Positions 35,631-45,240 of a stretch of 64,000 nt of DNA are shown here, piece by piece. Both the position numbers and the translations under genes were made by a program. The notes under the pieces are model-generated. The model was not told where the DNA came from. It did not search any database and saw nothing but the letters and a program-made list of their open reading frames with translations. This stretch comes from VAZQ01 sp963739175. Lineage in GTDB: Bacteria; Pseudomonadota; Alphaproteobacteria; Rhizobiales; Xanthobacteraceae. Position 1 is the first letter of the stretch. Every line of letters begins with the position of its first letter. The DNA lies in contig CAVTZH010000001.1 in the NCBI GenBank assembly GCA_963739175.1, positions 744,001 to 808,000 on the forward strand, written 5' to 3'.

Positions 35631-36612
35631 CTACTCCGCCCTGACGCCGGCGGCCTTGATGACCGGCGTCCAGCGCGCAATCTCGCTCTTGACCAATGCC
35701 TGTAGCGCCTGCTGCCCGCGGCGCGGCTTGGCAGGAATGTCGCTGGCGAGGGCGGCCATGCGCTTGCCGGTGACGTCGTCATCGAGCGCCTTGTCGAGCG
35801 CATCGGATAGCCGATCGAGCACCGGCTTTGGCGTGCCCTTGGGCGCGAACAGTGCGAACCAGGCCGAGGTCTGGAACTCCGGCAGCCCGCGCCTCCACCG
35901 TGGTCGGCACATTCGGCAGCATCGGATTTCGCCGCGGCGACGCGATCGCATAGGCCTTGATCTTGCCGCCGTCGAGCTGCGGCGCGGCGGTGGTCGCATC
36001 GGCGCAGAGATAATCGACCTGGCCGGATATCAGCGCATTCATCGCCGGCAAGCCGCCGTTGAACGGCACCATGGTCGGCCGCACCTTCAGGATCGAATCC
36101 AGCAGGATGTTGGTGATGAAGAACACCGAACCGACGCCGGCGTGGCCGACGTTGAGCTTGGCGTGGTTCGCCCGCACATAGGTGACGAACTCCTTGAGAT
36201 CCTTCGGCGGGAAATCCGGCCGCGCGACGATCAGCATCGGGAATTCGCTGACCAGCCCGATCGGCTCGAAGTCGACATCGGGCTTGTAGGCGAGGTTCGG
36301 GTAGAGCGAGGGCGCGACCGCATGCGTGCCGACGTGACCCATCAGGATGGTGTAGCCGTCGGGCTCGGAACGCATCGCCCGGGTCGAGCCGGTGGTGCCA
36401 CCGGCACCGGCGACGTTCTGGACCACGACCTGCTGGCCGAACGTGCGCGTCATGTGCTCGGCGACCAGCCGCGCGGAGACGTCGGTCGCTCCGCCGGGCG
36501 CGAACGGTACGATGAGGGTGACCGTGCGTGTCGGCCAGGCTTGCGCGAAGGCGACGCGCGGCAGCGCGGCGACGCCCGCCAATTGGACAAAGGTTCGGCG
36601 CGAGAATTTCAT
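35631..36612 (-). CDS. Bug/TctC-family receptor, array member 4 (frameshifted)
   Basis: Periplasmic receptor of about 326 residues with signal SRRTFVQLAGVAALP and family blocks IVPFAPGGATDVSARLVAEH and GHAGVGSVFFITNIL. Near codon 240 the frame changes at 35887-35893 (GCGCGG run): VPTTVEA is read in one frame and GLPEFQTSAWFALFAPKGTP in the next. Loss of GC or one extra base explains it. The corrected stop is at 35631. Confidence 0.88.
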
Positions 36613-36628
36613 TCAGGTGTCTCCTGCG

Positions 36629-37618
36629 TCACTTCGCTTTGATGCCGGCAGCCTGAAGGATCGGCCACCACTTCTCGATCTCGGATTTGTGGAACGCGCC
36701 GAGCGCCTCGGGCGTGCGCTGATCGGCGGGCGGCAGGTCGAGCCCCTGCCCCGATAGCTGCTTGGCGAGTTCCGGATCGGCCAGCAACTCGACGACCGCG
36801 CGGTTGACGCGCACGACGATGTCCTTCGGCGTGCCTTTCGGCGCCCACAGGCCGTACCAGTTGGCGCTGTGGAAGCCTGCGAGCCCACCTTCGTCGGTCG
36901 TCGGCACGTCGGGCGCCGAGACCGTCCGTGTCTTCGAGGTGACGGCAAAGACCTTGATCGTGCCGGCGCGAAGATACGACAGCGAGTGCGAGGCCTGATC
37001 GAACAGGAGATCGAGCTCGCCCGAGGTCAGCGCCTTGATCGCGGTCTGCACGCTCTTGTGCGGCACGAACTGAAATTTGCCGCCGGTGATGTTCTGGAAG
37101 TAGATCGCGTTGACGTTGGTGCCGCTGGCCGGCCCGACATTGCCGACGCCGACCTTGCCAGGGTTGGCTTTCACCCAGGCGATCAGCTCCTTCAGGTTCG
37201 CCGCCGGGAAATCCTTGCGGGCGGAGATCATCAGCGGGTTGCTCGGCAACAGCGCGACCGGCTCGAGATCGCTGCGCAGGTCGTAGGACAGCGAATAGAC
37301 CGCGCCGTTGACGACATGCGAGCCGTTGTGGCCGTAGCTCAGCGTGTAGCCGTCAGGGGCCGCCTTCACCGCACGTTCGACGCCGGGCACGCCCGACTGG
37401 CCGGGAATGTTCTCGACCACGACCGGCTGGCCGAGCGCCTTGCCCATGCGCTCGGCGAGCGGCCGCGCGAGCCCGTCCGCCGGGCCGCCGGCGAGATACG
37501 GCACGATCATCGTGACTGGCCGCGACGGATAGGCTTGCGCCGAGGCGACATGCGGCAACGCCGGAAGCGCAGCGGCGCCCGCCGCAAGGCGGAGAAATGT
37601 TCGGCGCGGAAATGTCAT
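36629..37618 (-). CDS. Bug/TctC-family receptor, array member 3
   Basis: Periplasmic receptor of 329 residues. The Tat-like signal PRRTFLRLAAGAAALP is followed by YPSRPVTMIVPYLAGGPADG and GNVGPASGTNVNAIYF. ATG 37618 is chosen because it begins the signal peptide; the frame opens further up to 37684 inside the neighbour. Gap to the next receptor is 16 bases. Confidence 0.93.
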   Translation of the reverse strand: MTFPRRTFLRLAAGAAALPALPHVASAQAYPSRPVTMIVPYLAGGPADGLARPLAERMGKALGQPVVVENIPGQSGVPGVERAVKAAPDGYTLSYGHNGSHVVNGAVYSLSYDLRSDLEPVALLPSNPLMISARKDFPAANLKELIAWVKANPGKVGVGNVGPASGTNVNAIYFQNITGGKFQFVPHKSVQTAIKALTSGELDLLFDQASHSLSYLRAGTIKVFAVTSKTRTVSAPDVPTTDEGGLAGFHSANWYGLWAPKGTPKDIVVRVNRAVVELLADPELAKQLSGQGLDLPPADQRTPEALGAFHKSEIEKWWPILQAAGIKAK

Positions 37619-37641
37619 GACGTTGTCCCTTTCAGAATTGC

Positions 37642-38619
37642 TCAGTCCGCCTTGATGCCCGCGAACTTGACCACCTTGGCCCATTTCTCGGTTTCGTCGG
37701 CGAGGAGCTTGCCGAACTCCACCGGCGTCGCCGCGGTCACGACCCCGTTGAGCTGATCGAGCCGCGACTTAATCGCGGGATCGGCGAGACCAACATTGAT
37801 CTCCCGGTTGAGCGTTGCAATCACCGCGGCCGGCGTGTTGCGCGGCGCGCCGATACCGAATTGCGCGCTGACGTCGAAGCCCGGCACGAATTCGCCGATG
37901 GTCGGCACCTCAGGCAACGCCGGAGCGCGTGCCGCGGTGGTGACGGCGAGCGCGCGCAGCCGGCCGGACCGCACGTGCTCGAGCGCCGTCGCCATGTTGT
38001 CGAACATGACCTGCACCTGGCCGCCGATGAGGTCGGTGAGCCCCGGGATCGATCCGCGATAGGGCACGTGCTGCATCTCAACGCCGGTCAACATCTTGAA
38101 CAGCTCGGCCGACACGTGTTGCGGCGTTCCGGCGCCCGCCGAGGCGTAGCTGATCTTGCCGCGATTGGCCTTGGCATAGGCGATGAACTCGGGAACCGTT
38201 TTCGCAGCAAACGACGGATTGACCACCATGACATAGAACGTGCGCAGCATGCCCGCGACCGGCGCGATGTCGCGGATGAAGTTGAAGCTGAGGTTGTCGA
38301 ACAGCGTCGCGTTGATGGTGTTCGCCGGCGCGATCATCAGCAGGCTGTGGCCGTCGGCGGGCGCGTTGACGATGCCTTCGGTCGCTAGATTGCCGTTGGC
38401 GCCGGTGCGGTTCTCGACAACGAATTGCTGGCCGAGCCGCGTGGTCAGCCACTGACCGGCGATCCGCGCCAGGATGTCGGTGGCGCCGCCGGGCGCGAAG
38501 CCGACGGCAATGCGCACCGGCCGCGACGGATAGGCCTGCGCCCGCGCCAGCCGCGCGAGCGCCGGCAGCGCGACGGCGGATGCGCTGAGGCGGAGGAACG
38601 TCCGGCGCGCAAATGTCAT
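37642..38619 (-). CDS. Bug/TctC-family receptor, array member 2
   Basis: Periplasmic receptor of 325 residues with signal ARRTFLRLSASAVALP and blocks YPSRPVRIAVGFAPGGATDI, ENRTGANGNLATEG and ASAGAGTPQHVSAELF. It is most like array member 5 in layout, suggesting local duplication. Gaps on both sides are under 35 bases. Confidence 0.93.
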   Translation of the reverse strand: MTFARRTFLRLSASAVALPALARLARAQAYPSRPVRIAVGFAPGGATDILARIAGQWLTTRLGQQFVVENRTGANGNLATEGIVNAPADGHSLLMIAPANTINATLFDNLSFNFIRDIAPVAGMLRTFYVMVVNPSFAAKTVPEFIAYAKANRGKISYASAGAGTPQHVSAELFKMLTGVEMQHVPYRGSIPGLTDLIGGQVQVMFDNMATALEHVRSGRLRALAVTTAARAPALPEVPTIGEFVPGFDVSAQFGIGAPRNTPAAVIATLNREINVGLADPAIKSRLDQLNGVVTAATPVEFGKLLADETEKWAKVVKFAGIKAD

Positions 38620-38648
38620 GATGTACCCTCCCCGCTTTGTTGCTCCAC

Positions 38649-39617
38649 CTATTCCGGCTTCAGATTGGCGTCCTTGATGATCTGGAGAAATTTCGCGCTC
38701 TCTGATTTCGTGAACGCCGCGAATTCGTCGATCGAGATCGCGTTCACCTCGGCGCCGGCCTCCAAGAGCTTCGACTTCACTTCCGGCACCTGCAGCGCCT
38801 TGTTGATCTCCGCGTGCAGCCTGACGACGATCTCCTTCGGCGTGCCGCGCGGCGCGAAAAATCCCTGCCAGAGCGCGATGTTGAAATCCTTGACGCCGCT
38901 CGCTTCGGCGACCGTCGGCACATCCGGCGCAAAGCCCGAGCGTTTCGCCGTGGACACCGCGAGCAACTTGATCGTCCCGGCCTTCACATGCGGCACCGCC
39001 GCCGGCAGACCGGAGAAGAACAGATCGATGTGCCCGCCGAGGATGTCGTTCAGCGCCGGCCCCGCGCCGTTATAGGGCACGTGGTTCATGTTGCTCTTGG
39101 TTCTGAACTTGAGCAGTTCGCCGGAGAAATGTCCTGGCGTCGCCGCGCCCGCCGATGCGAACGCAAGCCCGCGCGACTTGGAGACTGCGAGCATCTCTTG
39201 GACCGAGGAATACGACGCCTTGCCCGGCACGACCAAAGCCAGCGGCACGACGGTCGCGAGTGCGATTGGCTGGAAATCGGCGACCGGATCGTAGCCAAGC
39301 CCCTTGGCCCAATGCTGGTTGATCGCCATCTCGCCGGTCTGGCCGACCAGGATGGTGTGTCCGTCCGGCGCCGCCGATAGCACCGCTTTCGATCCAATGG
39401 CTCCGGTCGCTCCCGGACGGTTCTCGACCACGACCGATTGCCCGAGCGACTGCGCCAGACGGTCCGACAACACGCGCGCGACGATGTCGCCGGTGCCACC
39501 CGCGGCGAACGGCACCACGAGGCGCACGGTGCGGCTTGGATATTGCTGCGCGGCTGCGGGCAGCGCCGCGCATATTGCCGCGGCGGCAATCGCAATGCCG
39601 CAGGATCGACGAAACAT
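38649..39617 (-). CDS. Bug/TctC-family receptor, array member 1
   Basis: Periplasmic receptor of 322 residues, first in the array. Sec-type signal (RRSCGIAIAAAAICAALPAA), then YPSRTVRLVVPFAAGGTGDI, ENRPGATGAIGSKAV and ASAGAATPGHFSGELL. ATG 39617 follows GGGAGGAG by about seven bases; the open frame upstream to 39845 overlaps the divergent CoA-ligase gene and is discarded. The promoter of the array probably lies in 39618-39741. Confidence 0.93.
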   Translation of the reverse strand: MFRRSCGIAIAAAAICAALPAAAQQYPSRTVRLVVPFAAGGTGDIVARVLSDRLAQSLGQSVVVENRPGATGAIGSKAVLSAAPDGHTILVGQTGEMAINQHWAKGLGYDPVADFQPIALATVVPLALVVPGKASYSSVQEMLAVSKSRGLAFASAGAATPGHFSGELLKFRTKSNMNHVPYNGAGPALNDILGGHIDLFFSGLPAAVPHVKAGTIKLLAVSTAKRSGFAPDVPTVAEASGVKDFNIALWQGFFAPRGTPKEIVVRLHAEINKALQVPEVKSKLLEAGAEVNAISIDEFAAFTKSESAKFLQIIKDANLKPE

Positions 39618-39685
39618 GCTCTCCTCCCAAGGCGTTTTTTCGAATTCTAGGGCGGCCGGCAGGCCGATGATATCCCCCTCGCCCG

Positions 39686-39743
39686 CTAGAATTCGTAGAA
39701 CCGCGCGGCATTGTCGCGCATGATGCGGTCGGAGTAGCTTAGT
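39686..39743 (-). pseudogene. 3' remnant of an amidohydrolase gene
   Basis: The minus strand reads ALSYSDRIMRDNAARFYEF then a stop at 39686, matching the usual C-terminal end of amidohydrolase-2 proteins (compare NILGGNAARLFNL at 21808-23016). Upstream it runs into the divergent CoA-ligase start with no homologous body. It looks like a tail left by deletion or rearrangement. Confidence 0.5.
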
Positions 39744-41926
39744 GCCGATGCCAGCGTTGACGCAGGACCAGAAACTCGAAGGCGTGCGGGCGCTGCTCAA
39801 TCCGAAGAGCGTCGCCATCGTGGGCGCCAGCGACCGCCCCGGCAACTGGTCGATGCGGGTGTTCCAGACGCTGCGCCGCTTCGCCTTCGCGGGCCCGATC
39901 TATCCGGTCAATCCCCGCAACAAGACGGTGTGGGACGGCGAGACCTGCTACCCCTCGCTCGCCGCATTGCCGGAAGCGCCCGACCATGTGGTGGTGATCG
40001 TGCCGGGCGTGGCGGCGATCGACACCATCGCGGAAGCCGGCAAGGTCAAGGCGCGCAGCGCCACCGTGTTCACCGGCGGCTTCGGCGAAGGCGGCGACGC
40101 ACAAGGCCGCGAGCTCGCCGTGCGGCTGCGGCAGGCGATCGACAACGCCGGCCTGGCGGTGTCCGGTCCGAACTGCCTCGGCAATCTCGCGGCCCCTAAT
40201 CGCTTCATGACCATCCCGGACGACCGCATCGTCGAGCTCGAGCTCGGCCCGGTCGCGATCGTCGGCCAGAGCGGCGGCATCGTGATGGCGATCCAGCGCG
40301 CGCTCGCCGCGCGCGGCGTCAAGACCAGCTACGCGATCACCAGCGGCAACGAGATCGGGCTCTATACGTCGGACTACATCCGCTATCTCGCCGACGATCC
40401 GCATGTGAAGGTGATCGTCTGCTTCATCGAGTCGATCCGGAACGCCGCCGAATTCCGCCGCGCCTGCGAGCACGCGCGCAACGCCGGCAAGCCCGTGGTC
40501 GCGATCAAGATCGGCGGCTCCGAGGAAAGCCGCCGCGCCGCGCTGGCGCATACCGGCTCGCTTGCGGGCTCGCTGCAATGTTTCGACGCCGTCGCCGAGA
40601 CTGTGGGAGTCATTCGCGTCGACACCCTCGACGAGGCGGTCGAGGCCGCAGAGTATTTCTCGCACGCCCCGATTCCCAAGGGCCCGCGCCTCGGCGGCAT
40701 GACCTTCTCCGGCGGCATGAAAGGCATGATGCTGGAGGCCGCCGAGCGCCACGGCCTGTCGTTCCCGGCTTTGGCGCCGGAAACGCTTGCCAAGGTCGGC
40801 GAGGTGCTCGGCGTCGGCACCTCGCTCGGCAATCCGCTCGATGCCGGCTTCGCGGCGCTGAGCAGCGCCGAAGCCTATTTCAAATGCATCGAGATCCTGC
40901 GCGCCGATCCGAACATCGACGTGCTGCTGCTGCAGGAGGAACTGCCGCCGCAGCCGCGCACCAACAACAAGGTCGACAATCTGCTGCAGGTCGACCGCAT
41001 GGTGGCCGAGAGCCCGCTGCCGCCGGTCGCGATCGTGTCGATGATCTCCTACATGTTCACCGAGCACACCCGCGAATTCCGCGCCAGGCTCGAACACCTG
41101 CCGGTGCTGCAGGAGATCGACAAGGCGCTCAAGGCCGCCGGCGCGGCCGGCCGCTACGGCGCGCTGCGCGCACAGGCGGCGTCGATGGCGCCCGAGGCAA
41201 CACGGACCTCCAAGCCGAACATCGCGGCCGTGCTCAAGCGCCGCAGCAAGGCGGCCGACGGCTTCTCCGTGCTCAACGAGGCGGATTCGAAGGAGCTGCT
41301 CCGCGCCTACGGCATCCGCACGCCGCGCGAGGTGATCGCCGGCAGCGCCGACACCGCCATCATGGCGGCGCAGGACATCGGCTATCCGGTGGTGCTGAAG
41401 CTTCTTGCCGCCGAGGTGCAGCACAAGTCCGACATCGGCGGCGTCATGCTCGGCATCCGCAGCGACAACGAGATGCGCGCGGCCTACACGCGGCTCGGGC
41501 AGAACTTCGCCAAGGCCAGGCCCGGCGCCAAGCTCGAACAGGTGATCGTGGCCGAGCAGGTGTCCGGCGGCGTCGAGCTGGTGCTCGGCGTGCAGCGCGA
41601 CCCGGAGGTCGGCCCGGTGGTGATGTTCGGCTCCGGCGGCATCAATCTCGAACTGCACAAGGACGTCAGCCTTCGGCGCGGTGCCGCTGCCGCTCTGGCA
41701 GGCCAAGGCGATGATCGAGCGCACCACGGCGGGCAAGCTGCTCAAGGGCTATCGCGGCACGCCGCCGGGCGACGAAGGCAGCGTGCTGGCGGCGCTGATC
41801 GCGCTCGGGCGGCTTGCCAACGATCTCGGCGACCAGGTCGAGAGCATCGACATCAATCCGGTGGTCGCATTGCCGGACGGCCAGGGCGCGGTCGCGCTCG
41901 ACGCGCTGGTGGTGCTGCGAGGCTAA
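39742..41926 (+). CDS. Acetate--CoA ligase (ADP-forming)/acyl-CoA synthetase family protein (frameshifted)
   Basis: Fusion-type NDP-forming acyl-CoA synthetase of about 728 residues. An N-terminal CoA-binding Rossmann part (SVAIVGASDRPGNWS, SGPNCLGN, VGQSGGIVMA) is followed by the ligase part with the phosphohistidine-type block AHTGSLAGS, then an ATP-grasp domain (GYPVVLKLLAAEVQHKSDIG). The frame changes at 41670-41671, where an extra C breaks KDVSFGAVPLPLWQA; the C-terminus continues to 41926 with ESIDINPVVALPDG. GTG 39742 has GGAG seven bases upstream; ATG 39748 is possible. Confidence 0.9.
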
Positions 41927-41931
41927 CTCTC

Positions 41932-42055
41932 GTGTCCCGGACGCGCGCAGCGCGAGCCGGGACCCAGAGAAAAAAGCTTTGGCGCTTCGCGATTCTTGCG
42001 CTGGTCCCGGGTCTCGTTCCGCTTCGCTTCACTCGCCCGGGACACGCGATATAGT
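41932..42055. repeat. GTCCCGG palindromic element, copy 3 (short form)
   Basis: Shorter variant (about 124 bp) beginning CTCGTGTCCCGGACGCG and ending CGCCCGGGACACGCGA, with a different centre (AAAAAAGCTTTGGCG). Intergenic. Confidence 0.8.
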
Positions 42056-42077
42056 GCCTCGATCGAAGGGGTGATCC

Positions 42078-43120
42078 ATGGCCAGAAATTCAGTTGCACG
42101 TGTTTTGGTTGGCGCCGGCGCGTTGGTGCTCAGCGCCCTCGCCGCCCCGCGCCCGCCGCCGAGATCGATCCGCAACTGATCGCGCGCGCCAAGAAGGAAG
42201 GCCAGCTCACCTACTACACCGACCTGATCGTCGAGCAGGTGGTGCGGCCGCTGGTCGCGGCGTTCGAGAAGAAATACGCCATCAAGGTCTCGTTCACGCG
42301 CGGCGACAGCCAGGTCAATTCGGTCAAGGTGCTCAACGAGTATCGCGCCGGACGCGTGCAGTCCGACGTGTTCGGGCTGACGTCGGGCTTCCACGTGCTG
42401 GTCGACGCCGGCGCCGTGCGCCAATTCACCACCGCCAATGGCGACGAGCTGCCGCCGCACTATCGCGATCCCAACCGCTATTGGGTCGCGACCCATGTCT
42501 ATGTGATGACGCCGGGACTGAACACCGGCCTGGTGCCTGCGGCGCAGCGGCCGAAGAGCTACGACGATCTGCTGCTGCCCTACTGGAAGGACAAGATGGT
42601 CTGGAAGCCGAACGACATGTCCGGCGCCACCGGCTTCGTCGGCAACATCCTGCTCAGCATGGGCGAGGAACGCGGCATGGATTACCTGCGGCGCCTGTCG
42701 AAGCAGAACATCAAGATGGTCAATGCCAGCGCGCGGGCAGTGCTCGACCAGGTGATCGGCGGCGAATACGCCATGAGCCTGCAGATCTTCAATCACCACG
42801 CCGCGATCAGCGCCAAGAAAGGCGCTCCGGTCGACTGGGTGCGGCTCAACCCGTCGACCGTCAATCCGAGCATGGTCGCGCTGACCAAGAACGCGCCGCA
42901 TCCGAACGCCGGCGAGCTGTTCATCGAGTTTCTGACCTCGCCGGAAGGCCAGGCGATCTTCCAGAAGGCGGACTATCTGCCCGCGCGGCCGGACGTGCCG
43001 CCGACGATCCGCGAGCTCATTCCGGAACACGGCGGGTTCACGCCGAACGTCATCACGCCCGAACTGCAAGTGAAGCATCTCGACCGATGGGATAAGGTCG
43101 TCGCAGAGCTGTTCAAGTGA
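42078..43120 (+). CDS. Periplasmic extracellular solute-binding protein, family 1 (signal-peptide frameshift)
   Basis: Binding protein of about 347 residues related to iron/spermidine-type ABC receptors. The mature part opens AEIDPQLIARAKKEGQLTYY, with YFTGRSG-like hinge replaced by TRGDSQVNSVKVLNEY, and NAGELFIEFLTSPEGQAIF near the C-terminus. The signal peptide (MARNSVARVLVGAGALVLSA) begins at ATG 42078 in another frame; loss of one G at about 42148 joins them as LAAPAPAAEID. AGGGGTG precedes the ATG. No permease or ATPase gene is beside it. Confidence 0.86.
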
Positions 43121-43129
43121 CTGGGATGA

Positions 43130-43305
43130 GTGTCCCGGACGCGATGCAGCGTGGAGCCATAAGCGCGTTTACGCGCGTCTTCGACACGCTATGGCGGAAC
43201 GGTGCGTCGCTGATCCGGGACCCCGGTTACTTCACTCGCGAAAACAACCGGGGTCCCGGGTCTGCAGCGCACCACTTCGTGCTGCGCTGCGCCCGGGACA
43301 CGAGA
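43130..43305. repeat. GTCCCGG palindromic element, copy 4 (long form)
   Basis: About 176-bp copy with an extra nested palindrome (AGCGCGTTTACGCGCGT) in one arm. Its right end (GCTGCGCCCGGGACACGAG) overlaps the apparent 5' end of the next gene. Confidence 0.85.
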
Positions 43306-44691
43306 ATTGCATTCGTCGCGGCAATCTTGGCTCTAGTGGCCGCGCCGGCGTTCGCGCAGGGGCCGATCCCGGCGACGCGCACCGCGCTGGTGCCGTTCGA
43401 CGTCTCGCCATTCCCCTTCAACGGCATCTCGCCGCGAACCGGAAAGTCGTTTCTGGATGTCGCCGAGGGCGAGCGGCGCGGGCGCACGGCGCGTGGCGGC
43501 GTGCTCTGGGAGGACACGACCTACAGCGATCGCCGCGTGCTGATGTCGATCCCGCGCGGCTTCGATCTCCGCAAGCCGTCGCTGATCGTGGTGTACTTCC
43601 ACGGCAACGGCGCGACGCTCACCCGCGACGTGCGCAACCGCCAGCAAGTGCCGCGGCAGATCGTCGAGTCCGGGCTCAACGCCGTGCTGGTGGCGCCGCA
43701 ATTTGCCGTCGATGCCGCCGATTCCAGCGCCGGCCGGTTCTGGGAGCCGGGCGTGTTCGCGCAGTTCATGAGCGAGGCGGCGAACCAGCTCACGCGCCTG
43801 CATGGCGATGCGCGGGCACGCGCGGTGTTCGAGCGGGCGCCGATCGTGATCGCGGCCTATAGCGGCGGCTACCATCCGCTGGCGTTCGTGCTGTCGGTCG
43901 GCGGCGCCACCGAACGCATCCGCGGCGCGCTGCTGCTCGATGCCCTGTACGGCGACCACGACAAATATCTCGACTGGCTTGGCCAGCGGCCGGAAGCATT
44001 CTTCGTCAGCACCTACGGGCCGCTGGTGAAGCCGCAGAACCTGGAATTCCAGAAACAGCTCACCGAGCGCGGCATCGGCTTCACCAGCAACTTCCCGCCG
44101 CACCTGGTGCCGGGCATCAACGTGTTCCTCGACGTCGGCGACGAGGTGAAACACAACGATTTCGTCACCCAGGCCTGGTCCGCCGACCCGCTCAAGGTGA
44201 TGCTGTCGCGGGTGCCGGGCTACGCGGCGCTGATCCATTGCGCCGATACTTGGATCGCTAGCAGAGCGGCATACAGGTTTGCTCCCTCTCCCCATTGGGG
44301 AGAGGGGTGGGGTGAGGGGAGCAGGTTCGACCCCTCTACCTCTCTCCGAACTCGGTTACCCGAGTCGGCACTGATTTATGGGTCGAAGTCGGAATCCGCT
44401 TCGCCGGGAATCGCTAAGCGAAGACCACACGCACAAGAAGGAAAGCAGCCTTGCCCTGGACGAGCGCGAACGGCATCAGCATCCACTACGAACTCGAAGG
44501 CAAGGACGGCCCGGTCGTCGTGCTGCTGCATGAGATGGGCGGCACGCTCGAGAGCTGGGACGCGGTCGCGCCGGAGCTCGCCAAGAACTACCAGGTCGTG
44601 CGCTACGACCAGCGCGGGGCGGGCCTCACCGAGAAGGTGCGCAAGCAGTTCACCAACGATGACGCGGTCGGCGACCTCGAAGGCGTGCTGA
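43279..44691 (+). CDS. Secreted alpha/beta-hydrolase-like protein; 5' end from repeat, 3' end out of register
   Basis: The genuine part runs from the signal peptide (IAFVAAILALVAAPAFAQ) to about 44262. It shows the oxyanion block VVYFHGNGATLTRDV and a nucleophile elbow AAYSGGYHP, so it is an alpha/beta hydrolase probably acting in the periplasm. The only in-frame start close to the signal peptide is GTG 43279, inside the palindromic repeat. At the 3' end the frame runs through a second repeat and then antiparallel in register to the next gene up to 44691; that tail of some 140 codons is unlikely native. The true stop has probably been lost by repeat insertion or an indel near 44255. Confidence 0.65.
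   Translation: MLRCARDTRIAFVAAILALVAAPAFAQGPIPATRTALVPFDVSPFPFNGISPRTGKSFLDVAEGERRGRTARGGVLWEDTTYSDRRVLMSIPRGFDLRKPSLIVVYFHGNGATLTRDVRNRQQVPRQIVESGLNAVLVAPQFAVDAADSSAGRFWEPGVFAQFMSEAANQLTRLHGDARARAVFERAPIVIAAYSGGYHPLAFVLSVGGATERIRGALLLDALYGDHDKYLDWLGQRPEAFFVSTYGPLVKPQNLEFQKQLTERGIGFTSNFPPHLVPGINVFLDVGDEVKHNDFVTQAWSADPLKVMLSRVPGYAALIHCADTWIASRAAYRFAPSPHWGEGWGEGSRFDPSTSLRTRLPESALIYGSKSESASPGIAKRRPHAQEGKQPCPGRARTASASTTNSKARTARSSCCCMRWAARSRAGTRSRRSSPRTTRSCATTSAGRASPRRCASSSPTMTRSATSKAC
44279..44330. repeat. CTCTCCCC/GGGGAGAG repeat fragment
   Basis: CCCTCTCCCCATTGGGGAGAGG followed by GGGTGAGGGG, the left half of the composite element at 6287 and 30776. It lies inside the overlong 3' part of the preceding frame. 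Confidence 0.7.
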
Positions 44692-45233
44692 ACAACCTCG
44701 GCCTCAAGCCGCCCTACAATTTCGTCTGCGTCGCCGCGGCGAGCACGCAGGTGCTGCGCTTCCTCGAGAAGCATCCCGAGCAGGTGAAGTCGATCGTGCT
44801 GTGCAATCCCGCGCCCGGCGTCGATCCGAGCCGCGCCGGGGCGCTGAACGAGCGCGCCGACCTTGCCGAGAAGGAAGGCATGGCCGGCGTCATGGGCATC
44901 ACCCTCGACAAATCCTATCCGCCGACGCTCGGCGAGCCCGCCGCCTACGAGGCCTATCGCGGGCGCTATCTCGCCAACGATCCGGTCGGCTTCGGGCTCG
45001 CGCACCGCATGCTGGCGATGACCAACATGCTGCACATGCTGCCGAAGGTAAACGTGCCGACCATGGTGGTCGCCGGCAAGCACGACACCGTGCGGCCGCC
45101 CGCCGGCACCGAGGAATTGTCGAAGAAGATTCCCGGCGCAAAATTCGCACTGATCGAAGAGGCCGGCCACTTCCTGCCGACCACCGGGCCGAAGACGCTG
45201 GTGAAGCTGCTCAAGGATTTCCTGCCGAAGTAG
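44451..45233 (+). CDS. Alpha/beta-fold hydrolase with unusual nucleophile elbow
   Basis: Cytoplasmic alpha/beta hydrolase of 260 residues starting at TTG 44451 (AAGGA about ten bases upstream). VVVLLHEMGGTLESWD, RYDQRGAGLT, the acid in VAGKHDTVRPPAG and the His in EEAGHFLP fit the 3-oxoadipate enol-lactone hydrolase-like group. The elbow, normally GxSxG, reads VAAASTQVL, so the Ser is kept but both glycines are not. Catalysis may be altered or absent. It precedes a related hydrolase (45419-46198). Confidence 0.87.
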   Translation: MPWTSANGISIHYELEGKDGPVVVLLHEMGGTLESWDAVAPELAKNYQVVRYDQRGAGLTEKVRKQFTNDDAVGDLEGVLNNLGLKPPYNFVCVAAASTQVLRFLEKHPEQVKSIVLCNPAPGVDPSRAGALNERADLAEKEGMAGVMGITLDKSYPPTLGEPAAYEAYRGRYLANDPVGFGLAHRMLAMTNMLHMLPKVNVPTMVVAGKHDTVRPPAGTEELSKKIPGAKFALIEEAGHFLPTTGPKTLVKLLKDFLPK

Positions 45234-45240
45234 AACCAAA

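Noticed and set aside
39739..41745. A 668-codon open frame on the minus strand
   Set aside because: It is antisense to the CoA-ligase gene, has low-complexity Arg/His/Asp-rich text and no family motif; a by-product of high GC.
43117..43278. Start of the hydrolase-like gene at GTG 43117
   Set aside because: This part is translated palindromic repeat; the signal peptide would then lie internally.
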